A DNA stretch of 64,000 bases, taken from assembly GCA_965229765.1 (NCBI GenBank), contig CBDDJT010000002.1, positions 186,001 through 250,000 on the forward strand. The letters run 5' to 3'. Numbering within the stretch: the first letter of the stretch is position 1; every line of letters starts with the position of its first letter. Source of the DNA: ASV31 sp965229765. GTDB lineage: Bacteria > Pseudomonadota > Alphaproteobacteria > Rhodobacterales > Rhodobacteraceae. Position numbers and translations under genes: made by a program. The notes beneath the pieces were generated by a model. That model made no database searches. It saw only the letters and a program-made list of their open reading frames with translations, and was not told the DNA's origin. This document shows positions 1-8,291 of the stretch, one piece after another.

Positions 1-69
1 TTCCGGGCTGAGCCACGTTGACATCGCCCGCGCGGGGCGGTCCCCTGTCGGCAGGCAAAGGGAGGTGTC

Positions 70-1263
70 ATGCGGCTATCGGAACGGATCACGGGGCTGA
101 CGGGCGGCGGTTCGGACGGCTGGGACGTCTATTACCGGGGGCGGGCCATGGCGGCGGCGGGTGAGCCGGTGACCGAGCTGACCATCGGCGAGCATGACAT
201 TCCCACGGATCCGCTGATTCTGGCGGCGATGGACCGGGCGGCACGCGACGGGCATACGGGCTATGCGCCGGTGCCGGGCCTGCCCGCGCTGCGGGCGGCC
301 ATCGCCGAGAGGGTCGCGGCGCGCACGGGCGTGGCGACGACGGCGGCGAACGTGCTGGTGACGGCGGGCGGACAGGCGGCGCTTCTGGCCGCCCATGCGG
401 CGGTCTGCGATCCGGGCGAGAGGGCGCTTTACTGCGATCCGTTCTATGCCACCTATCCCGGCACGATCCGCGCGGTGGGGGCGGTGCCCGTGACGGTGCC
501 GACGCGCCCCGAGGACGGGTTCCAGCCGCGTGCCGCAGCAATTTCGGCGGCGGTTTCGGCGGTGGCCGATGGCGCGCGGTCGCTTCTCATCAACACGCCG
601 GGCAATCCGACGGGGGCGGTCTGGTCGCGGGCCACGCTGGAGGCGGTGGCGGGGGCTTGCCGCGCGGCGGGGATCTGGCTGATCACGGACGAGGTCTATG
701 ACGGGATGGTCTGGGAAGGCGCGCATCTTTCGCCCCGTGCCCTGCCGGGGATGGCCGACCGGGTGCTGGTGATCGGGTCGATGTCCAAGAGCTACGCCAT
801 GACCGGGAGCCGGGTCGGCTGGATCGTGGGGCCGGAAGCGGTGATCGAGCACCTGATCAACCTGTCGACGCACACCACCTACGGGGTGCCGGGTTACATC
901 CAGATGGCGGCCTTGGCGGCGTTGCAGGCGGGCGACGGGCTGGAGCGGCGGGTGGCCGCGCCCTTTGCCGCGCGGCGGGACGCGGCGCTGCGGGTGCTGG
1001 GCGCGTCCGAGGTGCTGGGCGTGTCGCCCTGCCAGGGTGGCATGTTCGTGCTGGTCGATGTGCGGGCCACGGGGCTGAGCGGAGAGGCGTTCGCCGAACG
1101 CCTGCTGGACAAGGAGGGGATCGCGGTGATGCCGGGCGAAAGTTTCGGACGGGCGACGGCGGGGCATGTGCGCGTGGCGCTGACAAGGCCCGAGGATGAA
1201 CTGGTGGCGGGACTGACGCGGATGGCCCGCTTTGCAGAGGGGTGCGCCCGTGACGCGGCCTGA
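70..1263 (+). CDS. PLP-dependent class I/II aminotransferase
   Basis: This is a 397-aa fold-type I aminotransferase that would move an amino group between an amino acid and a 2-oxo acid in the cytoplasm. The Schiff-base lysine is K240 in SMSKSYAMTGSRVGW, a normal class I context. The upstream NTPGNPTGAVWS segment and the DEVYDG Asp/Tyr motif bind the cofactor. Length is normal for the family. The ATG has a GGAGG at 61-65. The next gene overlaps its 3' end, so the two are probably co-transcribed. The substrate cannot be read from sequence; branched-chain, aromatic or aspartate-like activity are all possible. Confidence 0.9.
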   Translation: MRLSERITGLTGGGSDGWDVYYRGRAMAAAGEPVTELTIGEHDIPTDPLILAAMDRAARDGHTGYAPVPGLPALRAAIAERVAARTGVATTAANVLVTAGGQAALLAAHAAVCDPGERALYCDPFYATYPGTIRAVGAVPVTVPTRPEDGFQPRAAAISAAVSAVADGARSLLINTPGNPTGAVWSRATLEAVAGACRAAGIWLITDEVYDGMVWEGAHLSPRALPGMADRVLVIGSMSKSYAMTGSRVGWIVGPEAVIEHLINLSTHTTYGVPGYIQMAALAALQAGDGLERRVAAPFAARRDAALRVLGASEVLGVSPCQGGMFVLVDVRATGLSGEAFAERLLDKEGIAVMPGESFGRATAGHVRVALTRPEDELVAGLTRMARFAEGCARDAA

Positions 1264-2065
1264 CCGGGGCGCGGCGTTCCGCGCGCTGCATGTGCCGGGG
1301 ACGCCGTTCCTGCTGGCCAATGCGTGGGACGCAGGGTCGGCGAAAATGCTGGCGGGGCTGGGCGCACCGGCGGTGGCGACATCCTCGGCGGCGCATGCCT
1401 TCACGCTGGGCCGGCCCGATGGCGGCACGGTGACCCGCGACGAGGCGCTGGCCCATGCCGAGGCGCTGGTGGCCGCCGTTGACGTGCCGGTGTCGGGCGA
1501 TTTCGAGAACGGGTTCGGCGACGCGCCCGAGGATGTGGCCGAAACGGTGCGCCTGTCGGCCGAGGTCGGGCTTGCGGGCATATCCATCGAGGACACGTCC
1601 TTTCCGGATGGCACGCCCTACCCCGCCGATCTGGCGGTCGAGCGCATCCGCGCCGCCGCCGCCGCCGCCCGCGCCTTGTCCGGCGATTTCGTGCTGGTGG
1701 CCCGCGCCGACGGGGTGATGACGGGCGCTTACGGCATGGAAGAGGCGATCTCGCGCATCCGGGCGATGGACGCGGCCGGGGCCGATTGCCTTTACGTGCC
1801 GCTGCCGCCCGGCATGGCGTCCCTGAAAAAGGTGGTGCAGGCCACCGACAAGCCCGTGAACGCGCTGGCCGCGGGCCGTTTTGCCAAGGTCACGCGGGAC
1901 GAGTTCGCGGCGGCGGGGATCGCGCGCATCTCTATCGGTTCGGCGCTGGCGCGGCTGACGCACCGCATGATCCATGACGCAGGGCGCGCCATGATCGAGC
2001 ACGGCGATTTCACCCTGCTGGCCGCAGGAATGCCCGGTGGAGAGGTCGACAAGCTCCTCACCTGA
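1250..2065 (+). CDS. Isocitrate lyase/PEP mutase family protein
   Basis: This 271-aa protein belongs to the ICL/PEP-mutase superfamily, (beta/alpha)8 barrels that make or break C-C or C-P bonds of 2-oxo acids using Mg2+. Visible family features are the substrate-loop-like segment GDFENGFGDAPEDV near residues 83-96, the EDTSFPDG strand end, and VLVARADGVM. The KKCGH signature of true isocitrate lyase is absent, so this is a short PEP-mutase-like or carboxyvinyl-phosphonate-type member. I chose the GTG at 1250 because AGAGGGG lies 7 nt upstream; a TTG at 1232 is also open. It overlaps the aminotransferase by 14 nt. The substrate is unknown. Confidence 0.85.
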   Translation: MTRPDRGAAFRALHVPGTPFLLANAWDAGSAKMLAGLGAPAVATSSAAHAFTLGRPDGGTVTRDEALAHAEALVAAVDVPVSGDFENGFGDAPEDVAETVRLSAEVGLAGISIEDTSFPDGTPYPADLAVERIRAAAAAARALSGDFVLVARADGVMTGAYGMEEAISRIRAMDAAGADCLYVPLPPGMASLKKVVQATDKPVNALAAGRFAKVTRDEFAAAGIARISIGSALARLTHRMIHDAGRAMIEHGDFTLLAAGMPGGEVDKLLT

Positions 2066-2133
2066 GTGTTTAACGTGTGAAGTATTGAGCGCGCGCCGGT
2101 TTCGACGCGCACCTTGGGAGCTTGGAGGCTGGC

Positions 2134-3519
2134 ATGAATCACGACGATCTGCGCCACTGGTCGAAACGCGCCGCAGACTGGGCGCATGACTATCACGCCA
2201 CGTTGCGCGAACGCCCGGTGCGGGCGCAGACAACGCCGGGCGCGACGGCGGCGCAATTGCCCGCCCATGCCCCCGAGACGGCAGAGCCCATCGAAGAGAT
2301 CTTCGCCGATTTCGAGCGAATCGTGCCCGATGCCATGACCCATTGGCAGCACCCGCGCTTTTTTGCCTATTTCAACTCGAACGCCGCGCCTGCATCCATG
2401 TTGGCCGAGCAGCTGGCCAACGCGATGGCGGTGCAGGGGATGCTGTGGCAGACAGCGCCCGCGGCGACAGAAATCGAGCAGGTGATGATCGGCTGGCTGC
2501 GCGACGCGCTGGGGCTGGCGGGGCATTTCACCGGCACGATTCACGACAGTGCGACCACCGCGACGCTTTGCGCCGTGCTGACCATGCGAGAGCGCGCGCT
2601 GGGCTGGCAGGGGCTGGAGGACGGGCTGTCGGGACAGCCGCCCCTGGTGCTGTTTTGTTCGGATCAAACCCATTCCTCGATCGACAAGGCGACGCGCCTG
2701 GCGGGAATCGGCCAGCGAAACACCATCAAGATTCGAACAGACAATGCCCTTTCGATGGATGAAGACGCCCTGATTCATGCACTGGACTTGCACAAATCGA
2801 ACGGAAAGCGGCCAATCGGCCTGATCCTGGCCGTGGGCGGCACCTCTGTCGGCGCATCCGACCGGGTGGGCCGCTGCATCGAGATCGCAAAGGCGCATGA
2901 CCTCTATGTCCATGTCGATGCGGCCTGGGCCGGAAGCGCGATGATCTGCCCCGAGTTCCGGCATATCTGGGACGGGATAGACGGGGCCGATTCCATCGTC
3001 TTCAACCCGCACAAATGGCTTGGCGCGCAGTTCGACTGCGCGGTGCAGTTCCTTGCCGACCCGGCGCCGCAGGTGCGCACGCTGGGGCTGCGGCCGGACT
3101 ACCTTCAGACGCTGGAAACCTCGGAGGTGACGGATTTCAACGAATGGACCGTGCCGCTCGGCCGCCGGTTCCGGGCGCTGAAGCTGTGGTTCCTGATGCG
3201 GGCCTACGGGCTGGAGGGGTTGCGGACCCGCATCCGCAACCATGTCACCTGGGCGGGCGAGTTGTGCGAGGCCATCCGCGCCCTGCCCGATTTCCGGATC
3301 GTGACCGAACCGCGCCTGTCGCTGTTTTCCTTCCGCTACAAGGACGACGACGCCGCGACCGAGTCGCTGCTGACCCGGATCAATGCGGACGGGCGGGTCT
3401 ACCTGACGCAGACCCGGCACAAGGGGCAGTTCGTGATCCGGGTGACGGTGGGACAGTTCGACTGCACGCGCGAGGACGTGATGTGCGTGCTGGACGTGCT
3501 GCGGGAGTTGGCGGAGTAA
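2134..3519 (+). CDS. Group II PLP-dependent amino acid decarboxylase
   Basis: This 461-aa protein resembles aromatic-L-amino-acid/tyrosine/tryptophan decarboxylases (Pfam pyridoxal_deC). The cofactor lysine is about K294 in FNPHKWLGAQFDCA, and the preceding HVDAAWAGSAM contains the Asp/Ala motif that contacts the PLP ring nitrogen. The N-terminus contains the family's HWQHPRFFAYFNSNA substrate-site segment. Length matches the family (about 460-480). The ATG is at 2134 with GGAGG 5 nt upstream; a TTG at 2122 is less likely. Expected products are an aryl amine and CO2, but the exact substrate is not resolvable. The gene ends beside the DnaA-box array. Confidence 0.9.
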   Translation: MNHDDLRHWSKRAADWAHDYHATLRERPVRAQTTPGATAAQLPAHAPETAEPIEEIFADFERIVPDAMTHWQHPRFFAYFNSNAAPASMLAEQLANAMAVQGMLWQTAPAATEIEQVMIGWLRDALGLAGHFTGTIHDSATTATLCAVLTMRERALGWQGLEDGLSGQPPLVLFCSDQTHSSIDKATRLAGIGQRNTIKIRTDNALSMDEDALIHALDLHKSNGKRPIGLILAVGGTSVGASDRVGRCIEIAKAHDLYVHVDAAWAGSAMICPEFRHIWDGIDGADSIVFNPHKWLGAQFDCAVQFLADPAPQVRTLGLRPDYLQTLETSEVTDFNEWTVPLGRRFRALKLWFLMRAYGLEGLRTRIRNHVTWAGELCEAIRALPDFRIVTEPRLSLFSFRYKDDDAATESLLTRINADGRVYLTQTRHKGQFVIRVTVGQFDCTREDVMCVLDVLRELAE

Positions 3520-3520
3520 G

Positions 3521-3691
3521 TTATCCACAGGCCCTTTGTGGATAAGGCGCGGGGGAGCCCACTTCCTGCGATGGGCTGGCAGAAATTATCCACAAGGCAC
3601 TGTGGATAAACGGCTTCTGACGCATCTTGAAGTGATATCTGAGGCATCTCAAGCGAAGAACGAGAAATTATCCACAACACCCTGTGGATAA
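3521..3691. repeat. Three inverted pairs of perfect DnaA boxes (six TTATCCACA sites)
   Basis: The whole gap between the decarboxylase stop and the uup stop is organised around six exact DnaA boxes (TTATCCACA or its complement TGTGGATAA). They lie at 3521-3529/3537-3545, 3586-3594/3601-3609 and 3668-3676/3683-3691. Each pair is inverted around a 6-7 nt loop, giving 24-25 bp palindromic units. Units 2 and 3 share the left flank AGAAA. The last box touches the uup stop codon. No T-tracts follow the hairpins. By analogy with datA or DnaA-box clusters in other bacteria it may titrate DnaA; a role as a convergent-gene terminator is an alternative. Confidence 0.85.
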
Positions 3692-5503
3692 TCAGCTTTC
3701 TGCCTTTTCCTCCAGACCCAGCCATTCCTCTTCGGCGGCGGACAAGGCGGCCTGCCGCTGGGCAAGCGCCTCTGTCGCCTTGCGGAACTTGACGGGCTCG
3801 CGCGTGAACAGGTCGGCGTCTGACAGAAGCCCGGCAAGCTTGGCAATCTCGGCTTCGAGGCGGGCGATCTCTTCGGGCAGCGCATCGAGGCGGTGGCGTT
3901 CGGTAAAGGTCAGGCCGGGCTTCGCCGCAGGGGGCGCGGGCCTTGCCGCCTGCTTCGGGGCGGGCTTTGCCGCCGGTTTGGGGGTGGACGGATGCTCTGT
4001 CCTCTGGGCGAGGTAGTCGGTCCAGCCACCTGCGTATATGGTGGCGCGCCCCTGCCCTTCGAGCGCGACGGTCGTGGTCGCGATCCGGTCGAGGAAGTCG
4101 CGGTCATGACTGACGACCAGAACGGTGCCGTCGAAATCGGCGACCAGTTCCTGCAACAGGTCGAGCGTTTCGACGTCCAGATCGTTGGTGGGTTCGTCCA
4201 GCACCAGAAGGTTCGCGGGCGCCGCCATGAGTTTCGCCAGCAAGAGCCGGGCCTTTTCCCCGCCCGACAGCGCGCGCACCGGGCCGCGCGCCTGCGCCTC
4301 TGTGAACAGGAAGTCCTTGAGATAGCCCACCACATGGCGGGGCTGGCCGCGCACCATCACCTGGTCGGCCTGCCCGGACACGCGCATCCCGGGCGCCCCC
4401 GTCAGCGTTTCCCAAAGCGACAGCGCGGGGTCGAGCGCGGCGCGGTTCTGGTCGAACACCGCCATTTCAAGGCCGGTGCCCAGCGTGACGGTGCCGCTGT
4501 CGGGCGTCTCCTGCCCGATCAGCATCTTCAGAAGCGTCGTCTTGCCCGCGCCGTTGGGTCCGACCAGCGCCACACGCTCGCCCCGCGTGATGCGAATCGA
4601 GAACGGGCGCAGGATGGTGCGGTCGCCGTAGGATTTCGAGATGCCTTCGGCCTCTATCACGCGGCGGCCGGATTGGGGGGCTGCCTCTACCGCGAGGTCG
4701 GCGGCACCCTGCCGGCGGATCATGGCGGAGCGGTCGGCGCGCATGTCGGCCAGCTTGCGCAGGCGGCCCTGATTGCGGCGGCGGCGGGCGGAGATGCCCT
4801 CGACGGCCCACCGCGCCTCGGCCTTGATCTTGCGGTCGAGCTTGTGGCGGGCGGTATCCTCTTCGTCCCAGAGCTTGTCGCGCCAGTCCTCGAAATCCGC
4901 GAATCCCTTGTCCTGGCGGCGCATGACGCCCCGGTCGAGCCAGAGCGTGCCGCGCGTCAGCGCGCGCAGGAAGGCGCGGTCGTGGCTGATGAGGACAAAG
5001 GCGGTGCGGGTGGCCGACAGCTGCGATTCGAGCCACTCGATCGCGGCGATGTCGAGGTGGTTGGTCGGCTCGTCCAGGAGCATCAGGTCGGGCGCCTCGG
5101 CCAGAAGGCGCGCCAGCGCGGCACGGCGGCGTTCGCCGCCAGATGCGGCGGCAACGGGCGTGGCGGGGTCGAAATCGAGCCCCTCTGCCGCCAGCGCGAC
5201 CTTGTAGGCCTCTTCGGGGGGCAGGCCGGATTCCGCGAAGGCGCCCAGCGTGTCAAAGCGCGACAGGTCGGGGTGCTGGTCCATGTAGCCCACGTGGATG
5301 CCGGGCGGCACGCTGCGCTGGCCCGCGTCGGGCTCTGCCATGCCGGCCATGATCTTCATCAGCGTGGATTTGCCCGATCCGTTGCGCCCGACAAGCGCCA
5401 GCCTGTCGCCGGGCTGGATCACCGCGTCGAGGCCGTCAAAAAGCGGATCCCCCCCGAAGGTCAGGGAAATGCCGGAAAGCTGGAGAAGCGGGGCCTGGGA
5501 CAT
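3692..5503 (-). CDS. uup: ABC-F family ATPase, Uup type
   Basis: This 603-aa soluble protein has two ABC ATPase domains and no membrane segments. Walker A motifs are GRNGSGKS and GPNGAGKT, signatures are SGGERRR and SGGEKAR, and Walker B is LMLLDEPTNHLD and LLVLDEPTNDLD. The inter-domain linker is basic (SARRRRNQGRLRKL), and the last 65 residues form a charged coiled coil after an Ala/Pro/Lys-rich hinge, the arrangement of Uup rather than EttA. Uup proteins act on ribosomes and/or branched DNA and limit transposon precise excision in E. coli. It lies about 50 bp downstream of olsB on the same strand and could be co-transcribed. Confidence 0.9.
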   Translation of the reverse strand: MSQAPLLQLSGISLTFGGDPLFDGLDAVIQPGDRLALVGRNGSGKSTLMKIMAGMAEPDAGQRSVPPGIHVGYMDQHPDLSRFDTLGAFAESGLPPEEAYKVALAAEGLDFDPATPVAAASGGERRRAALARLLAEAPDLMLLDEPTNHLDIAAIEWLESQLSATRTAFVLISHDRAFLRALTRGTLWLDRGVMRRQDKGFADFEDWRDKLWDEEDTARHKLDRKIKAEARWAVEGISARRRRNQGRLRKLADMRADRSAMIRRQGAADLAVEAAPQSGRRVIEAEGISKSYGDRTILRPFSIRITRGERVALVGPNGAGKTTLLKMLIGQETPDSGTVTLGTGLEMAVFDQNRAALDPALSLWETLTGAPGMRVSGQADQVMVRGQPRHVVGYLKDFLFTEAQARGPVRALSGGEKARLLLAKLMAAPANLLVLDEPTNDLDVETLDLLQELVADFDGTVLVVSHDRDFLDRIATTTVALEGQGRATIYAGGWTDYLAQRTEHPSTPKPAAKPAPKQAARPAPPAAKPGLTFTERHRLDALPEEIARLEAEIAKLAGLLSDADLFTREPVKFRKATEALAQRQAALSAAEEEWLGLEEKAES

Positions 5504-5552
5504 GGCAGCGAGCTAGTCCCGCCCCGCGGCGGCGTCAACGCGATTGCGCGTC

Positions 5553-6305
5553 TCAGATCGCGTCGGCGCGCAAAAGCCGGGCGCGGGAGGGCGGAATGGC
5601 GTTGATCTCCAGCCCGGTGAAGACGTGCAGCGTGTTCATGTCGGTATCGACCACGGCGTGATCGCTGACCCACCCGCCCATCACGAGATAGGTGCGCAAG
5701 AGCGGCGGCATGGTCAGCATGGCGCGTTTCGCGTCGGGCTTGCGCCGCAGGCGGCGGGCGAACTGAAACACGTTGGGGGCCTTGACCTTGGGCAGCCAGC
5801 GCTTGGGCGCGAGGTGACGCTCCTTCAGCATGGCGAAGGCATCGAGATAGGCCTGCGTGTCGGTGCCCTGAAAGGATGAGCAGCCAAAGAGCATTTCCAC
5901 CCCTTCGTCATCGACATAGCGGGTCATCGCGCCCCATGCGACGCGCAGCACATCGGGGTCGCTGACATCGGGGTCGATGCAGAATCGTCCCATCTCGACC
6001 ATCGGGCCGGTAAAGGTACGCAGCGCCGACAGCTCGTAATACTGGGCGGAATAGCTTTTCCCGATCTCCGAGCCGTCGTTGAGCGGCATCACGCGGAAAC
6101 AGCAAACAAGCCGCCCGGTGCGGGTTTCCTCGACCAGAACGTGGCGGCAGGCGTCGTCATAGCCGTCGGCGTCGTGCCCATCCCCGCGCGGGCGGGCGCC
6201 GGTGCCTGCGATGAAGGCGCGGTGACGCAGGCGCTGGGCCTTGAGAACATCCTCGGGGCCCTCGGCGAAGCGCGCGGCATACCGGCCCTTGCGCAAACTC
6301 ATCAT
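5553..6305 (-). CDS. olsB: L-ornithine N-acyltransferase, ornithine lipid synthesis
   Basis: This 250-aa GNAT-fold protein matches OlsB, which transfers a 3-hydroxyacyl group from ACP to ornithine to make lyso-ornithine lipid. Seen in sequence: the RYAARFAEGPEDVLKAQRLRHRAF start, the EIGKSYSAQYYELSALR segment and MEMGRFCI-type core (here VEMGRFCIDP). I chose the first ATG of ATGATG at 6305 because AAGGAG lies 9 nt upstream; the longer open frame begins with improbable sequence. The partner acyltransferase OlsA is not adjacent, although olsB and olsA are often neighbours in this order. Ornithine lipids are common phosphorus-free membrane lipids in roseobacters. Confidence 0.85.
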   Translation of the reverse strand: MMSLRKGRYAARFAEGPEDVLKAQRLRHRAFIAGTGARPRGDGHDADGYDDACRHVLVEETRTGRLVCCFRVMPLNDGSEIGKSYSAQYYELSALRTFTGPMVEMGRFCIDPDVSDPDVLRVAWGAMTRYVDDEGVEMLFGCSSFQGTDTQAYLDAFAMLKERHLAPKRWLPKVKAPNVFQFARRLRRKPDAKRAMLTMPPLLRTYLVMGGWVSDHAVVDTDMNTLHVFTGLEINAIPPSRARLLRADAI

Positions 6306-6417
6306 TCCGTGAGGCTCCTTTTGGTTGGAGGCCCGGCAAGACCGCCTAAATATGGTTGCGTGTGCGATAGCACACAAGCAGTGACAGTGGTTTGACACAA
6401 GGCAATGGAGGCCGGCG

Positions 6418-6810
6418 ATGGACAAGGTGGTGAAAACGGATGCCGAATGGCGCGACATGCTGAGCGACCTTGCCTTCAAGGTGACGCGCAAGCATGGCAC
6501 CGAACGGGCGTTCACGCATGACGATTTTCCCAAGGACCCGGGCACGTTCCGCTGCGTGTGCTGCGATGCGCCGCTGTTCGATCAGGCGCACAAGTTCGAA
6601 AGCGGCACGGGCTGGCCCAGCTTCTGGCAGCCGATGGACGCCGAGATGGTGGGCGAGAGCGAGGATCGAAGCTGGTTCATGCGCCGGACAGAGGTGCATT
6701 GCGCGCGCTGCGAGGCGCATCTGGGCCACGTGTTCCCGGACGGGCCGCAGCCCACGGGGCTGCGGTACTGCATCAACGGTGTCGCGCTGACCTTCGAGCC
6801 AGAGACCTGA
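6418..6810 (+). CDS. msrB: Peptide-methionine (R)-S-oxide reductase
   Basis: This 130-aa protein is a complete MsrB, which reduces the R epimer of methionine sulfoxide in oxidised proteins. Two CxxC pairs (CVCC near residue 43 and CARC near 92) form the structural zinc site. The catalytic cysteine lies in LRYCINGVAL near the C-terminus, and the ESGTGWPSFW substrate loop is intact. No signal peptide is visible, so it should be cytoplasmic. It is divergent from olsB and convergent with the BamE gene. Regulation is not visible. Confidence 0.95.
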   Translation: MDKVVKTDAEWRDMLSDLAFKVTRKHGTERAFTHDDFPKDPGTFRCVCCDAPLFDQAHKFESGTGWPSFWQPMDAEMVGESEDRSWFMRRTEVHCARCEAHLGHVFPDGPQPTGLRYCINGVALTFEPET

Positions 6811-6818
6811 GGCGCGTG

Positions 6819-7271
6819 CTAGATGTCGGCGCCTTCCAGCGAGAAGGTGCCGATATTGCCGAGAAGCTGGCGCAGGAAGGTCATGCCCTGGATATTGCTG
6901 TCGGTGACGCGGCGCGACAGCACCACGACGTTGCCGTCATCAAGGCCGAAACGCTCTATGTTGGTGACGACGTCGCGGCTGTCGAAGCTGATTGCCACGA
7001 CTTCGCGGCCGACCTCTTTCTTTTCGAAGGGGCCTACTGTTTCGAACACGCTTTCCACGTAGTACCAGCCGCCAGAGCTGAGGATGCCCGCCGCAGTGGG
7101 CTGGCCCACGGTGTCGGCGACGGTGGATTTCGTGTCGATGCCGACGAGGATCTCATCGAGCAGGAGGTCGTTCGGGGCATAGCCGTGCCGGTCGACGATC
7201 GGGGCGCAGGCCGCAGCAAACGTCACCGCCGCAAGCAGGATCCACCGAATATGACTGAAACCGCGCTGCAT
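6819..7271 (-). CDS. bamE: Outer membrane protein assembly factor BamE (SmpA/OmlA)
   Basis: This 150-aa lipoprotein-like protein has a signal sequence WILLAAVTFAAACAP whose LAAC-like lipobox (AAAC) predicts lipidation at the cysteine. The mature part is a SmpA/OmlA domain: Gly-rich start, DTVGQPTAAGILSSGGWYYV and VAISFDSRDVVTNIERFG. BamE is an accessory of the BAM complex that inserts beta-barrel proteins. I moved the start to the ATG at 7271, preceded by AAGGGGG; the longer frame adds 22 residues with no signal-peptide logic. It is divergent from the YceD gene, a usual alphaproteobacterial arrangement. Confidence 0.88.
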   Translation of the reverse strand: MQRGFSHIRWILLAAVTFAAACAPIVDRHGYAPNDLLLDEILVGIDTKSTVADTVGQPTAAGILSSGGWYYVESVFETVGPFEKKEVGREVVAISFDSRDVVTNIERFGLDDGNVVVLSRRVTDSNIQGMTFLRQLLGNIGTFSLEGADI

Positions 7272-7339
7272 CGCGCCCCCTTGAACCGCCGTGTCCGTGA
7301 CCTTATCCCGCTTACAGAAGGTCCGGCCCCTGTTCAAGA

Positions 7340-7906
7340 ATGGAACCGCGGATGAGCAAGACCCCTCTCGATGGCGCGAGCCCCCTGCGCCTGTCGGCGC
7401 TGGCGGAGCGTTACGACATTCCCTTCGCGCTTTTGCCGGACGCCGCGGCGCGCGCCGGGCTGGCCGGCGCCCTTGACCTGAGCGCGCTTCGCAAGCTGCG
7501 CTTCGAGGGGCGGCTGATTCCCGAGGGCAAGCGCGACTGGCGGCTGGACGCGCGGCTGGGCGCGACGGTGGTCCAGCCCTGCCGGGTGACGCTCGTCCCG
7601 GTGACGACGCGCATCGACGAGGACGTGACGCGGCGCTACGTGGCGCACCTGTCCGAGCCCGAGGGTGGCGGCGAGGTCGAGATGCCCGAGGACGACGCGG
7701 TCGAGCCCCTGCCCGCGATGCTGGATCTTGCCGAGGTCATGGCCGAGGCGCTGGCGCTGGCACTGCCGGCCTTTCCGCGCGCCGCGGGCGCGGAGGCCGG
7801 GGACGCGGCACATGCCGCGCCGGGCGTGGTGCCGATGACCGATGCGGACGTTCGCCCCTTTGCGGGCCTTAAGTCCCTGAAAGACAAGCTGGACGGGAAG
7901 GGCTGA
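7340..7906 (+). CDS. yceD: DUF177/YceD family protein
   Basis: This 188-aa protein is the alphaproteobacterial DUF177 protein that normally precedes rpmF, as here. E. coli YceD and its plant homologue are linked to 23S rRNA accumulation. Seen: the Cys-bearing core VVQPCRVTLVPVTTRIDEDV and an acidic Asp/Glu-rich region followed by the C-terminal motif FAGLKSLKDKL, typical of the family. A second ATG at 7352 would give 184 aa; neither start has a convincing ribosome binding site. It is 153 bp ahead of rpmF and probably in the same transcript. Confidence 0.85.
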   Translation: MEPRMSKTPLDGASPLRLSALAERYDIPFALLPDAAARAGLAGALDLSALRKLRFEGRLIPEGKRDWRLDARLGATVVQPCRVTLVPVTTRIDEDVTRRYVAHLSEPEGGGEVEMPEDDAVEPLPAMLDLAEVMAEALALALPAFPRAAGAEAGDAAHAAPGVVPMTDADVRPFAGLKSLKDKLDGKG

Positions 7907-8059
7907 CCGCCAGCCCAGAAAACGCTTGCGCGGGCCGGAAATCACAGTATGTTCCCGGCTCTCTTGCAGACGGGTTCCGCGGGCGCCTTGCGTGTGACCG
8001 AGCCGGGCCCACCACCGACGACACAGAGGGCGAATGCCCCCCAGACCCGAGGTTGCGAC

Positions 8060-8269
8060 ATGGCTGTCCCTCAGAATAAAGTCACCCGCTCGCGCCGGAA
8101 CATGCGCCGGAGCCACGACGGCCTGACGCCCGGCAACCCGGCGGAATGCCCGAATTGCGGCGAGCTGAAGCGCCCGCATCACGTCTGCGCGGCGTGTGGT
8201 CATTACGACGACCGTGAGGTCGTGGCGATGGCGGACGAGGTCGACCTGGACGAAGACGACGCGGCGTAA
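8060..8269 (+). CDS. rpmF: 50S ribosomal protein L32
   Basis: This 69-aa protein is L32, a small component of the large ribosomal subunit. It has the canonical MAVPQNKVTRSRRNMRRSHD start and a four-cysteine zinc ribbon (CPNC and CAAC). The acidic tail DEVDLDEDDAA is typical of alphaproteobacteria. Its position between DUF177 and plsX is the conserved bacterial order, coupling ribosome and lipid synthesis genes. The start is certain from the family. Confidence 0.97.
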   Translation: MAVPQNKVTRSRRNMRRSHDGLTPGNPAECPNCGELKRPHHVCAACGHYDDREVVAMADEVDLDEDDAA

Positions 8270-8291
8270 GCCGCCGGGCGTCGCTCGGCAC

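Noticed and set aside
76..3528. Long minus-strand frames opposite the first three genes
   Set aside because: They are antisense shadows of clear PLP and PEP-mutase-like enzymes and contain only Arg/Pro-rich sequence.
3521..3691. Chromosomal origin oriC
   Set aside because: The DnaA boxes are perfect, but none of the usual origin neighbours (dnaA, hemE, parAB, gidAB) is present and no strongly AT-rich unwinding stretch is seen.
3521..3691. Ordinary intrinsic terminators formed by the three palindromes
   Set aside because: No T-tract follows any stem, and the stems are exact DnaA boxes rather than GC-rich stems. Termination as a side role is not excluded.
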